Assembly (NCBI GenBank): GCA_002633005.1
Contig: NMRA01000001.1
Location: forward strand, 961,755-1,025,754
Origin: Phoronis australis
Taxonomy: Eukaryota > Phoronida > Phoronidae
Reading direction: 5' to 3'
DNA: 64,000 nucleotides
Made by a program: the position numbers and the translations under genes
Notes under the pieces: generated by a model
Databases searched by the model: none
Told to the model about the DNA's origin: nothing
Seen by the model: the letters and a program-made list of their open reading frames with translations, nothing else
In this document: one piece after another, positions 53,771-64,000 of the stretch
Position numbering within the stretch: position 1 is the first letter of the stretch
How the letters are laid out: each line of letters starts with the position of its first letter

Positions 53771-54938
53771 GGTCTCTGGATGAGACAACAGAGGTCAATC
53801 TAAGCAGTTCATGTAAAACTGTGATCAGGAATAAGTGAATAATGATTAAAACGTTGTATTCGGACGATGTTCATAGTTCCGTTTGGGTGAACTGTGCTGA
53901 GAAACGCCTATGTTCTCAGCTTGAAGCTGCGAGTTGCCTGCATGTATTTGTTGCAACTACGACAACTGGGATAAAGCAACGTCTCGTATTATTCATATCT
54001 TTTTATTACGTAACCAAAACTATGCATACGCCCGCATCCAAGTATGGTGGCACTCAACAGTTTTTGCTCGTTTGTGGTCTTAGTGAAAAATCAGGTGCAG
54101 CCAGCTTCGTCTCTCAATTCCGCATGGTGTACAAACCTGAAAATATGAACAATATACTTGGCCAATGACTTCAAAACCGTACATTAAGTCCAATAAAACA
54201 GATTTTAAGATGAATTTTCGATATTCTACGACTTCCGTAAATGCTGTCGACTATTCACACGTAAAACAACAAGCAGACAATACCAAATCAGCAGTTTTCA
54301 CTTCCTAAAGCCACAATTCGCATGCGATTACTGTGAACTGAGAAACAGCTTATACAAACTGCCAAAACCCTCTACACTATAGAAAGAAAATGACAGGTGA
54401 GTGCCGACCATACAGACTTTTTGCAAATCCAAAATATCCGAAACGTAACTGGATTTCCTGCTAACTTCTGTTTGCTGCTGGTAAACTTAAAAAAGGCAAG
54501 GTTGGTCAGGTGTCAACAACTACCATTCTTTAAATCAGAACAGACTCAAGTCATGTCATTCGTGGCCTTCAAATGCAGCACAAAACTCAAAATGCCTAGC
54601 CGTCACAAATTTTGATTGAAAATAAGGGTGGATTCAACCGTTGATCAAAAAACTATTGAGTGCCTAGTCTATCCATCATGCCTTGTTCAGTCGAACGCAC
54701 GGGGGTGGAACGTGTGACGTCATCGTACTGGGATAGTGCGCCATCTTGATTCTAAACCTTGACACTTCTCTGTAGCAAATCACAGTGAGACGAAAGTTGT
54801 GACTGGACACACTTGATTTAGGCCAGAACAGAAGCACGAACTTTAAAATTAGCGTGTAATTAAATAACGACATATCTATCCAACGTTTCGGTTTATTACT
54901 CTAAACCTTTGTCAAGGAAACAGTTCACAGACTCAAAA
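53771..54938. other. Intergenic, no supported gene
   Basis: The frame at 53842-54168 (108 codons) has no recognised domain. Nothing else is structured. Confidence 0.4.
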
Positions 54939-55034
54939 CATTTGGCAGTTCGGGGTGCAAATGTCTGACTGGCAAAATACTTGCCAATACTCTGCCATGC
55001 CCCCCCCAAACTCAAAATCCTGGATCCGCCCCTG
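54939..55034 (-). repeat. Short inverted-repeat element 'GGCGGATCC', truncated copy 4
   Basis: TTTGGCAGTTCGGGGTGCAA, ATGTCTGACTGGCAAAATAC, AATACTCTGCCATGCCCCCC and AAAATCCTGGATCCGCCCCT align with the second half of copies 2 and 3. The first about 60 bp of the element are absent. Confidence 0.8.
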
Positions 55035-55802
55035 CTGGCGGTGTATTTATACCCAATATCTTATCAAAACATTGTTTGGTAGATACATTAGTCCATCAAT
55101 TAAAAGGTAAATCGGTTGAGCAGTCCCATTACAGGGTCATCTCTTATTCGTCCTCGGCGTTCACAAACCTACTCTAGAAGCAGAGCCAGCTTGGGACACA
55201 ACTTACTTCGTCTGGAATAATGCGGTATATCATGTGTAGAGATCAAGTCATTGTTCAAGAGTTTGTTTATGGACGCAGTGGACATTTACCACTATCGCTT
55301 GCCTTCAGAGTAGACTCCTGTGTGTATGTTATTCAATTGCGACAGAAGTTAGTATTCGCATCCAAAGCGACTAATTGTTTTCCCTGGATACGTAATGCTC
55401 ATCGATACTCGTGGAGGTAAGCTTACCACAATTAGCGGCGAAATTGGCTATATGGAGATCTGTAAATGAACCGTTTTTGTTTAGAATAGAACCACGTGTA
55501 GGATGGTCTAATCAAACCCCTGGAGAACGTAATTATATCTAATCAGTATGTCACGCGTGTTAGACAATTACTATCTGTGTCAAAGACACATGCACCCACG
55601 GATTACGCGAATGAAAAAGATAATGACTAAGCATAGCACACGTGCTGCATCAACAAGGTGAGAATGACAAACACAAACGCGCGTGCAACATCATGGGGTC
55701 CTAACGGGGGGGGGGGGGNCGATATAAATATCTTGCCTAAAGCTGGGTAGTTTAGTTAAAAATCACGTCATATCAAATATCAGAAGACTTGAATTTATCA
55801 TT
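55035..55802. other. Intergenic with a poly-G run and an N
   Basis: A run of 12 G is followed by a single N (55707-55719), a likely sequencing ambiguity. Otherwise only short frames. Confidence 0.45.
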
Positions 55803-56046
55803 TATCATCCTCATCCTCATCATCATCCTCATCCTCCTCATCATCATCCTCATCATCATCCTCATCATCATCCTCATCATCCTCATCATCCTCATCACCA
55901 TCATCATAATCATCATCATTATCATCATCATCATCATCATCATTATCATCATCATCATCATCACCATCATCATCATCCTCATCATCATCATCCTCATCCT
56001 CATCATCATCACCATCACCATCACCATCATCATCATCATCATCGTC
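55803..56046. repeat. (CAT)n / (CATCCT)n microsatellite
   Basis: About 244 bp of TCA/CAT triplets interspersed with CCT, CAC and ATT variants. The triplet period keeps all three forward frames open (Ile, Ser or His runs; Met runs on the reverse), which creates spurious ORFs. Confidence 0.97.
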
Positions 56047-59000
56047 ATATTAAAATCGTCACTATGCGGAGCAACTATCACTATTGAGATCCACAGGCAG
56101 CCCTGGAGGTGTCGCTTGTGAATAAATGCCATTTTCCATGCTGTGTAGTGCTCACCTACTCTCTACACCTCTCGTCCCGCTTCGGATGTCCCCGTTTCTT
56201 TCCGTCTCCGCCTGTCGCCGAAAATACATACAGTTATGGGTCGTTTTGAAACAAAAAATGGCTTCCCGAAGCTGATTCAAATTACCTGAAAGGATGCGTT
56301 CCCATCCGTTGCACCCTAGAGTTTAGTAACCCTGACGCAAGTTCTGGCAGGAGAGGAATAACGTCGTAAATACTGACGTCGCCGCAAAATTGATGATTTT
56401 CTGTAATTTACGTATGCAAATCAAGCGGAAGTGAGTTTCCGCCGAAACGGTACAGGAGTACAGCAGTACTTTGCGCATTCTATTTTCAGGACTGTTCCTG
56501 CTTCAATAAAAAATTAAGCATTTCACTGGACTTCTTTCACACATTCCTAATATTAAACTTTGTTTAGTAAGGTCAAATAGCTTATTATTTCAAATGTCAT
56601 CTTTTTAAATGACGTAGGTACAAAATCAATTTGGGCATAAAAAGTGGGGCCCCTATCCTAATATAATTATGGACCGTCTCACCCTGCGGTGGCTCCTACC
56701 ATATTAATGTAGGAGGTCCCACTATACAGTGGATTTCGGGAGATATGGGCCCTCTATATTGATATATTATTGCCTACACCGCATAACTCACTGAAGTTTA
56801 TTGAAGTAAGTTTATTCCGAGAAATGTGAGATCGCGAATTAGTCTTTGAGAGATATCGCCATGAATTGCAAGAAAAGCGCACGTGAGTCCGTGCGTTGTG
56901 GATTTTTTATCTGTCTACAAATTGTTGTTGTCCCCCGCCAGCCCGCACATCCGGCGTCATTGTTGTCGTTACTTGTCATTTCCATAATTTCCACCGATTA
57001 CCTTAACATAACCCACGACAGTAGTTACAGAACTTGCTATATACATGTATTATAATTACGACACATCAAAAGAATTAATAGTCAATTCAACGTGCGTTGT
57101 ATTACTGTAAACATGTAGAAAATTAGCAAATTAAGGTTTGGGGTTGGATTAATTTCCACAAATGTAATTAAAATATCGGAATGTGCCAGAGCGAGTGATA
57201 TCATTGTTTAAATTAGATTTAGCGACATGCTAATAATCTCTTCTCATTATAGTTGAAGAGCTAAAGACGTGATTCAATAAAGGCAGACGAACAGGCTAGA
57301 AACCATGGGATAATATGATTGTCATGTAGAGCGCAGACGGCTGGCAGGTTATTAGACACTTTTTGTTTTTCTGAAATCATTGACCGTTTTCTGATGAGTC
57401 ATTAATGGAAATTTGGTGCCTAGAAGCGAGCGGCATGCCACGCCAACAGGATTCGGCTGGTGCAGAATCCGTTCGGATTTTCAGTGAAGGATGGTCAGCA
57501 AACAGCCTCTGTAAATTTCGGTTCTCTAACAAGTAAGCGTCTTGCTCCACAGGATCTGAACTGCATTGCTCTACTTAGTTCTAGGGATAAGATTTTGTGA
57601 AAAGGTTTGAAGAAGCATTTCGTCTATAGATACATAAACTCGCGTTTGTCATACAAACAAACTTTTGATTTAGACTGCTTGCCAATTTAAAGAGGTCTGG
57701 AACGCGATAAATTGACTAAATTGCAATATTGAAAGTGGTTCTCTGCCACTGAAACAGAATTCAACATGGTCATTTTTAGGGTTCGCTCGTAAAGATTTTT
57801 AATTTCTGTTGATATCAAAGCATTTTCTTTTAGTTTCAATTTAAAAAAACCTCCCAACTGCTCTCCACTTAGTCGATTTTTCTCCTGTAATGCAAATTTC
57901 AAAAATCGTGAATTTTGTGATTTTTTTCTGGAAATTTTCTCACAGGGGAAAGTGAATTACTTGTACTAGACGTTGCGAGATGGTACTTTCGTCAGGAATT
58001 ATTTGAACGATATTTTTGACGAGCTTTCGCGTTCCATACCTTTTGGTCATGACTTGAGCTTCGAATAAATGATAGTTAATTGTTGCTTCCGACTATGTTC
58101 GACTCATAAAAGTACACGCCCTGAAAAGCCAACTTTTAGAGCTTGGTATCAAGAAATCGCCTCCATTTTGACAAAAGTCAATTTGAAACCAATTCCATGA
58201 CTATTAATAATCCAATCAAAAGTTAGTCATGGCGAAAGGCGGATTAATATAGCCTCCTTATTAATATCACATGCAACGATTGCGTTTTAAGTGCATTTAG
58301 GAACGTTCAATAGACGTAGGCTATACTGAATACAACAACCAACCAATGGTATATCGAAAGTTACCCGTTATTTATCGGAAGACATAGAGAACAACACAAG
58401 CTTTATAGTGGGTTAGATAAATACAGAAAACGCTGGTTAAACTGAAAATTGAATATTGTCGAAATTTCATGTACAAAAAAGTGTGTGTACACTCGGCATC
58501 TGCAAAAACAAAAGTACATTTTCATTTTTTTCTCAAAAATAAGCACATGTAAGCTATGCAAGAGACTTTTTAGTCTCGGAAACAAAACACTTATTATGAG
58601 CCCATGTTGGTTAATACCCAATAAAATGCATGAACTTTCATTGCGTTTTTTGTTTTAGGCATGGTTCAAAGATTGCACGGGTTAGGACTGGTTGATTTTG
58701 CGATGGACTTTTTCATACTGATTTGTGTTCTTGACGTCACTGCGCACGATAGGCCGTATTTCCATTGTGCAGTCACGTGTCCGTACTTGGACGTGAGTGT
58801 ACTTTTTGAACTCGTAGGTCTACTATGCATTTGGTGCAAAAACTAACCAAATAAACATTTATTCAACAGCAGGCCACGCAATAACTACACCGCGCAATCG
58901 ATAATACCAGTTATGAGTGAAAATGTTTGGTTTTTTGATTTAGTTTCCCACACTGCTATATTTTGACTTCCAGGTGTATAAACAATCAGTGGGCAAAGGT

Positions 59001-59169
59001 AACAGGTAAAAGGCAAAAGACAAAAAATCAAGCCTGAAGAGGTGTATCGCTTCAATATTTATATTAGGTCAATATCACGGGCCCCGGTGCACGCAATAAT
59101 TCCTCTTAAACTCTTAAGGTCCGGGGTTAATGCTGAGCTTTATCGAGGGGTTAAAGAGCTAAGTCGAAT
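56047..59169. other. Long intergenic stretch, no firm gene
   Basis: A pyrimidine tract ending TTTTTTGTTTTAG at about 58643-58655 precedes an open frame to a stop at 58846, with AATAAA at about 58850. This could be a terminal exon of a plus-strand gene, but no upstream exon or homology was recognised. Other frames are short and anonymous. Confidence 0.35.
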
Positions 59170-59175
59170 TTTATT
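59170..59175 (-). terminator. Poly(A) signal of the small minus-strand ORF
   Basis: TTTATT on the plus strand (AATAAA on the minus) begins 14 bases after the stop of the frame at 59189-59479. Confidence 0.4.
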
Positions 59176-59188
59176 TTAAAATTCTTCG

Positions 59189-59479
59189 TTAAAAGTTCAT
59201 TGCTATCAAGGAAGTGTACGAAAGTTGTGCCACGCAGATCCGAGGTTTTCTCCCGTGGTGTTTTCTTAATTGTTTCTGTTGCGAATCAAAATATTCTGCA
59301 ACTGAATTCATTATCGCTTTGTATTGATGAACGGGAACAACTGATTTGATTTTCATCTCATTTGTAGAACATTTGACAACAAGAGATGTAATGTCACCTC
59401 CCGTATTCAAGTGGTATGTGCTGGATATACAGGCGGCAACTATTATTACTCTTCTTAGAACAGCAATCAGCGCCGCCAT
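59189..59479 (-). CDS. Hypothetical small protein, possible secreted peptide
   Basis: 96 residues. The ATG at 59479 is preferred over one eight codons upstream because its context (gcaatcATGGCGG) is stronger. The N-terminus (MAALIAVLRRVIIVAACISS) is hydrophobic like a signal peptide or anchor, although two Arg interrupt it. The rest is hydrophilic with two Cys. Near the end, KQLRKHHGRKPR contains Gly-Arg-Lys, the pattern at which peptide hormones are cleaved and amidated. A TATA-like TTTATAAA lies about 70 bp upstream, and an AATAAA lies 14 bases past the stop. No homologue is recognised. It could instead be a chance frame or one exon of a larger gene. Confidence 0.35.
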   Translation of the reverse strand: MAALIAVLRRVIIVAACISSTYHLNTGGDITSLVVKCSTNEMKIKSVVPVHQYKAIMNSVAEYFDSQQKQLRKHHGRKPRICVAQLSYTSLIAMNF

Positions 59480-59546
59480 GATTGCGTGTCCACCCTCGAG
59501 CACACGTGCGCGGGAATGGAGCTAATGGGGAGCGTAGGTAATTGGA

Positions 59547-59554
59547 TTTATAAA
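59547..59554 (-). promoter_or_regulatory. TATA-like box of the small minus-strand ORF
   Basis: TTTATAAA, a palindrome, lies about 68 bp before the ATG at 59479. TACGTCA, close to a CRE half-site, lies just upstream at about 59557-59564. CACGTG, an E-box, lies at about 59503-59508. Confidence 0.3.
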
Positions 59555-59564
59555 TAATGACGTA

Positions 59565-62500
59565 AATAAGGTAAATAAATTCAAATCATGACATCTTTTG
59601 CAAAGTAACTGAAGTGTCCTGTCAGAAAAATGATTTGAAATGTTTGGGAATTAGGTCGGGTAGATTTGTTTTTGATCTCTTTTTCGGATTCAAATTGTGA
59701 TGAATGTATCCCTGGGCCATATTCGAGTGACATCCGCATTCTACGGTGATTTCCCCCGGAGAAGAGCGCGTCGCCTACACCTCGATCGTGTTCAGCTACA
59801 GGTGATGCATAATTGTAGTTGCTCACCTGTTCGTTAAGAATAAAACGTTAGTCTTATACACGTTTATGTTTTAGGTGCGCAAAAAATCGATAGTGTTTAT
59901 TTGCCTAAGTTCGCACTCGAATAACACGACGAATTTTAAGCGGATCGCGCTTGAACTCCTAGACTCGCTTATTGAGACGAGTGGATCTCGGAACTTGAAA
60001 TTGATCTCAACGAGAACCTGACCAATTCCTGTGAAAACAAGATTCTTTTAAAGAATTTGTATGAAATGAAGAAACGTTTTTGCACATGAACACCGTCGGA
60101 GCAGAGATACAGGACATCTCGCAACATTTTAGAAATATTGCAAGTGCAACTAAGAGATCGCATAAGTTGGCAATCTTAAAACCGATAGCGATTATCCCTT
60201 CGACGTAGCCAGCAGTAATATTTCTGGGCATAATTGAACAAATCAAATCAAATCAAAATCCCGACTTGTTGCTGTACGATGTCGCAAGTAATGAGAGCGT
60301 TGTTTAATCAATAAAGTTCATCTGACAGGCTATTAGTAGAAGGAATCAAATAAGGTAAGTGATTTCGTGAGGGGCCATGTTAAACATTTTTTTCTGGGAT
60401 TTCTTGCTAAACCTCTTTCTTTGACTTGTTCATTATTTTCAAAGCGGAGGTAGAAAATAGTAGTTTAGACACACGTTTCAATTTTCAAGCAGATCAATTA
60501 GAAATTCATGCGTTACAAAAGCAATCGTTTCATCACTCCTTTTTGTACATTTAGAGAAAAATTGGTATTGTATTTCAGACATTCTCGTTTCATCAAAAAG
60601 TTTTAATAAAGACTTTCTCTTGTTATTTACAACCCAAACATGAGAAGCATGTTTAAATCTGACAAGTCTCAAAATTTTGCTTGATATGAGAGCAGTAGTT
60701 GACCCCGTCAAAGGCGACGGTAATTAAACTCTGCTTGCTTGATGATGGCCTGAAGAGTCTCTCAGAAAATCATTTGTATCCATTTATGGAAACTTGAGAC
60801 ATATTTCATGTAGTTGAGTATGTAAGTTCATAGTCTGTGTTTCAAGCGATGTGAAAGATGTAAGTGGTCTTTTGAGGACAAGTTACATTCGTATCGTTGA
60901 TCTGGGCCCGAAGTCATCGCTGTATACTCAAAACTCGACTGGAAATTACCAAGTGCATAACACGCTTCGAGTAAACCTACATTAAGTTTTTAAATCCAAT
61001 CCTACAGAACGATTGTGCAAGTTTCAAGTCTGAACCCGAGTTCGGAGATAAAGGCACGTGACCCCCAAGTCTCGTTATGGTTCACGAATACATGTAGTTA
61101 CTTCTTCACTCTGAAATTGTATTCTGCATACATGTAGGTAATATCTTGTTGAATCAGCTGTGAAAACGAAAGCTCTGCAGATTTTGAACTGGCACAAGTC
61201 AAATTGTTTTTGCAATAAACAATGTTTTGAGTGAAACAGTTTCTGAATCCCGAGACGACCATTTTAGTTTCAACGTGGCCGTTTCTGGTAGGGAAATAAC
61301 CCTCGTAGGTTACTAGCCTTAAAAATTACATATTATCTACCATTTGTCAACGGGCCATAAATTCTTTCGATGTACAGATTTGTTATAGATATTTACCATA
61401 ATCATTGTTTGTGCATTTTACAATTTTCTTGCGGGCAGTAATCCTGTGTTATTCTGATTAATTTGGACAATTCTTCAGTGCTTATTCCACTGTCTGTTGA
61501 CATAAAATGGCCAATGTCTTCTGATTGTGTATTACGTCATGACTCGACAATCAACCTCGGGGACTGAACAACTGAGACAGATAACACTTGAGATGAATTA
61601 ATATAGTCCATTGCTGTACGGGGATTGTTTACAATAGACACTGCGGACAGATGTAAAGTGCGTTCATGTCGCTGAATACACAATAGAACGGGCAATCCTT
61701 TCAGAGTTAAATTGGCTATTGACTTACCAGGAACAAAAAGATCCAGGTGGTTTTATTTGAGAATGCTTGATTTTAAAGCAGAGTAGGGTATAAACTGAAC
61801 AATTAATCGGCAGAAATAAATTGATTTTGCTGATAGTAGGAAATAATACGTAAAGTTAGCAACAAAAACAACCGAATAGAATAACGATAAAAACTAAACA
61901 TACAACGAAAAAAAACTTTTGTAACCTTAGCCAGAGTTGGGCACTATTCTTCGCAAACCAACATTTGGTAATAAATAAAACAAACTTAGATATGCTAAAC
62001 AGAACAACAGACCCTTGAATACAAGCTACTCTACACAGAGAACATTAAATTATAAAGTATATGAAGATAACGAATAAGTGAAATAAAAATCTAGCACACA
62101 GAAATAACAACAACTTAGTAACAATCAGAATATTGCATATGACGCAAATAAAAGGCTGTAAAAGGAAAACATACAGCACTAAGAATAGGTAAACTTAAAG
62201 AACAATTGAGATTGCACACCGTTTTAACTATATTGCACGTCTGGACGATTGAAAACAATGTTTCATTGCACACAAAAAATCAACCGATGAAGAAAATGCG
62301 CCTCAATTGTAAAACATATTTAGTAAAATTGCCTGCTGAGATACAAGCGATATGAATAGATCCCCATCTCCACCACTACGACTACTAGTGCATATAATCT
62401 TTAGACAGTATCGTGCACCTGTCATATCGTAATAAATACCTGAGCTTAGGTATTACTGAGCACGCGTAAGCATAAAACGTGGCGTGTGAAATTGCAATAA

Positions 62501-62596
62501 AGGGTTTCAAATATTACTAATAATACCGCCATGATCGCCTAGGTGATCATTCACACTCTGAGTGTTAAAACATAGAAAAATGAACTGGATAGACTT
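59565..62596. other. Intergenic between the small ORF and INSM
   Basis: Minus-strand frames at 60007-60246 and 60478-60711 have no recognised family. A CTCGAG-type repeat trace lies at 60900-61060 (AACTCGACTGGAAATTACCA, CGCTTCGAGTAAACC). The AT-rich end (61.8-62.5 kb) probably holds INSM 3' UTR. A possible INSM poly(A) signal (TTTATT on plus) is at 61752-61757. Confidence 0.4.
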
Positions 62597-63865
62597 TTAA
62601 GCAGTTCTCATCACGTCTGGTAATATGACGACTCGAGTGCTTTCACTTGTATGACAGCTGTTGATATGATGCTCGAGAGCAGCTGACGTGAAGAAATGTT
62701 CCGAACAAAACCGACAATTGTAGACGGGGTTTTCCGACATATGCTGGAGTCGGTGGTGACTCTCGAGACTTTGTCCATCTGAGAAAGTCAAATTACACAT
62801 TTTGCAACTGGGATTGTTCAGTAAATTGTAGTATTTCGATAATGAATTTGATGAGTTGGCTAAGGATACTGGTGCGGTAGTCTTTCCAATAGTTGACGAC
62901 GATGGCGGTGACGGTGAGGCTTTCCTAGTAGCGTGCTTGATTTTGTGTTTCCGTAGATAGGCGCGGCGTTTGAATTTCCGTCCACAAGTGTCACATTCGA
63001 AACAAGCTTCAGATGAGTTCGGCGATGCAGGAAGGTCGTTTTCTTTTTTGTTTCCTGCTGGCAGAATCGGTCGATTCGTCGACAACTTGTTGCCATTCAC
63101 GCGCGGTTTGTGCCATCTCCGATGGGAGGCCAAATTCGCTGGACAATTGAAGACCTTGTCACACTCCGGACACCTGTATTCTACATAAGCGATGCGTGAG
63201 CATTTATGCTGGGCTAGCATGAACGCGTCGTCGTAGAGTTCTTTGCACAACATGCAAACGTAGTCGCCAATTTTGTTTTCAATTTTCGCCAGTTCTGAAC
63301 GCGCTTCGGGCGACACGTCAACCCAGTTCAAACTGCTGTCTATATCGCCACTAACGTGACCTTCGTCCTCGCTATCCCCAGAAGGGAGGGGTCGGATGAC
63401 TGTTCCAGACACGGGCGACGTTAAGTCTTCCTCGAATGTTAATTTACGCACAGCTTTTGATTTCTTGTACGAACGAGACTTCTCCATTTCATGGCTTTCT
63501 CGCCTTTTCAAACTCGTTGACAATGCTGTTGGGGAGGTTATCGTGGAACCGTCAGGTGAAGACAGCGTTAGACGATCGAATGTTGAGAAAATAGGCGAAC
63601 CATAAACGGGGGTGACTGAACCTGAACTCGGTGACGACGGTGAGCTGGCCGAAGGTGATGATGCTGATGATGAAGAGTCGCCGTCGAAAACAATGTCCCG
63701 AAACGTTAACGAAGTGGGGCTCATTCCCAAGCCCGAATCAGGTGAGCCTGGATTACGGATTGAAAAGTCATAATCTGAACCGCAATCATTGTGCTCCTCT
63801 TCCGAATTTTTCCGATACGAGTAAGGTACATAATCTCTACGCTTCACCAAGAACCCTCGCGGCAT
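62597..63865 (-). CDS. INSM: INSM-family zinc-finger repressor
   Basis: A 422-residue intronless nuclear protein. The ATG at 63865 is chosen over the in-frame ATG at 63895 because it puts the SNAG repressor motif MPRGFLVKRR at the very N-terminus, as in vertebrate INSM1 and in GFI1 and Snail proteins. SNAG motifs recruit LSD1/CoREST-type corepressors. A Ser/Pro-rich linker follows. Zinc fingers begin at about residue 205 with an atypical CMLC...HKC finger, then CPECDKVF...HRRWH, CDTCGRKF...HKIKH, CKMCNLTF...HHRLQH and CRFCSEHF...HINSCH. The order, and the YVEYRCPECDKVFNCPANLA segment, match INSM1 closely. The usual role is terminal differentiation of neurons and endocrine cells (family knowledge). 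The lack of introns is normal for INSM genes. Whether it is the orthologue of INSM1 or of the INSM1/INSM2 ancestor cannot be told here. Confidence 0.93.
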   Translation of the reverse strand: MPRGFLVKRRDYVPYSYRKNSEEEHNDCGSDYDFSIRNPGSPDSGLGMSPTSLTFRDIVFDGDSSSSASSPSASSPSSPSSGSVTPVYGSPIFSTFDRLTLSSPDGSTITSPTALSTSLKRRESHEMEKSRSYKKSKAVRKLTFEEDLTSPVSGTVIRPLPSGDSEDEGHVSGDIDSSLNWVDVSPEARSELAKIENKIGDYVCMLCKELYDDAFMLAQHKCSRIAYVEYRCPECDKVFNCPANLASHRRWHKPRVNGNKLSTNRPILPAGNKKENDLPASPNSSEACFECDTCGRKFKRRAYLRKHKIKHATRKASPSPPSSSTIGKTTAPVSLANSSNSLSKYYNLLNNPSCKMCNLTFSDGQSLESHHRLQHMSENPVYNCRFCSEHFFTSAALEHHINSCHTSESTRVVILPDVMRTA

Positions 63866-63990
63866 TTCTGTACAACAGATACGGCTGCTTCTCAAAATGC
63901 TATAAAATCACAGCCGCACAGTGCAATGTGCGCTTGCAGTGTCGAGTAAACATACACACACACTGCGTATCCACAAGTTAATACATGTGC

Positions 63991-63997
63991 TTTTATA
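63991..63997 (-). promoter_or_regulatory. TATA box of INSM
   Basis: TATAAAA on the minus strand, 126-132 bp upstream of the INSM ATG, implies a short 5' leader of roughly 95-100 bases. An E-box, CACATG, lies directly downstream (about 63985-63990). Vertebrate INSM1 is controlled by proneural bHLH factors through E-boxes, so the site fits, but it is not proof. Confidence 0.6.
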
Positions 63998-64000
63998 CCT

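Noticed and set aside
55789-56132. Overlapping 110-119-codon frames on both strands
   Set aside because: They come from the CAT triplet microsatellite, which keeps frames open; the translations are Ile, Met or Ser runs.
58658-58846. Possible terminal exon with a polypyrimidine-AG acceptor and nearby AATAAA
   Set aside because: No upstream exon, no homology, and such acceptor-like tracts are common in AT-rich DNA; only RNA-seq could support it.
1-64000. CRISPR arrays, operons, ribosome-binding sites
   Set aside because: Nothing of the kind is seen, and the gene structures and repeats are those of an animal genome.

Overview
This is 64 kb of a draft metazoan genome. It is AT-leaning, has eukaryotic single-exon genes far apart, many dispersed repeats, G/C-run mini-elements, one 90-base N gap (7801-7890) and isolated single Ns. 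The mix of repeats (a Penelope-like element, a Crypton/DUF3504 recombinase relic, a LINE, long-TIR DNA transposons, short inverted-repeat elements) and an INSM-type zinc-finger gene suggest a marine invertebrate, perhaps a deuterostome such as an amphioxus or hemichordate. The species cannot be fixed from sequence alone.

The main content is a same-strand array of four full-length, intronless genes for ADAM10 (Kuzbanian)-like membrane metalloproteases: A at 14483-16894, B at 22665-25040, C at 28234-30705 and D at 43365-45938. Each has a signal peptide, an ADAM10-type propeptide, an R-X-(K/R)-R furin site, a complete zinc site of the HExGHxxGxxH type, disintegrin-like and cysteine-rich regions, and one membrane span. 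Each then has a cytosolic tail ending in a segment of about 40 residues that resembles a ubiquitin-binding CUE domain (an F-P motif, an amphipathic helix, and a terminal L-L before G-F-P). I know of no ADAM with this tail; it is the strongest candidate here for an undescribed architecture. B, C and D share almost identical disintegrin/cysteine-rich DNA but more diverged protease and propeptide regions, which suggests gene conversion. C and D also share upstream DNA, including a CACGTG E-box; A has a CACGTG too.

Region by region: 1-11.1 kb is gene-poor, with repeats, a long CA/CG tract and a possible LTR. 11.1-13.1 kb is a 1-kb tandem duplication with an N at its junction. 13.76-14.39 kb is an inverted-repeat pair carrying CRE-like sites beside gene A. 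20.8-22.2 kb is a minus-strand tyrosine-recombinase (DUF3504) pseudogene. 25-28 kb has two copies of a tiny inverted-repeat element. 32-37.4 kb holds Penelope-like relics on both strands and an 815-bp inverted-repeat element. 39-42.6 kb is repeat-rich. 47.4-53.8 kb is a nested structure: a broken LINE reverse transcriptase split by a 4.4-kb long-TIR transposon that carries a broken minus-strand gene.

At the right edge, an intact intronless INSM (insulinoma-associated) zinc-finger repressor gene reads leftward, with a TATA box near the window end. Between the repeats and INSM, a compact minus-strand ORF at 59189-59479 has a TATA-like box, a good start context and an AATAAA signal 14 bases past its stop. 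It may be a small secreted-peptide gene. No tRNA, rRNA or CRISPR was recognised.
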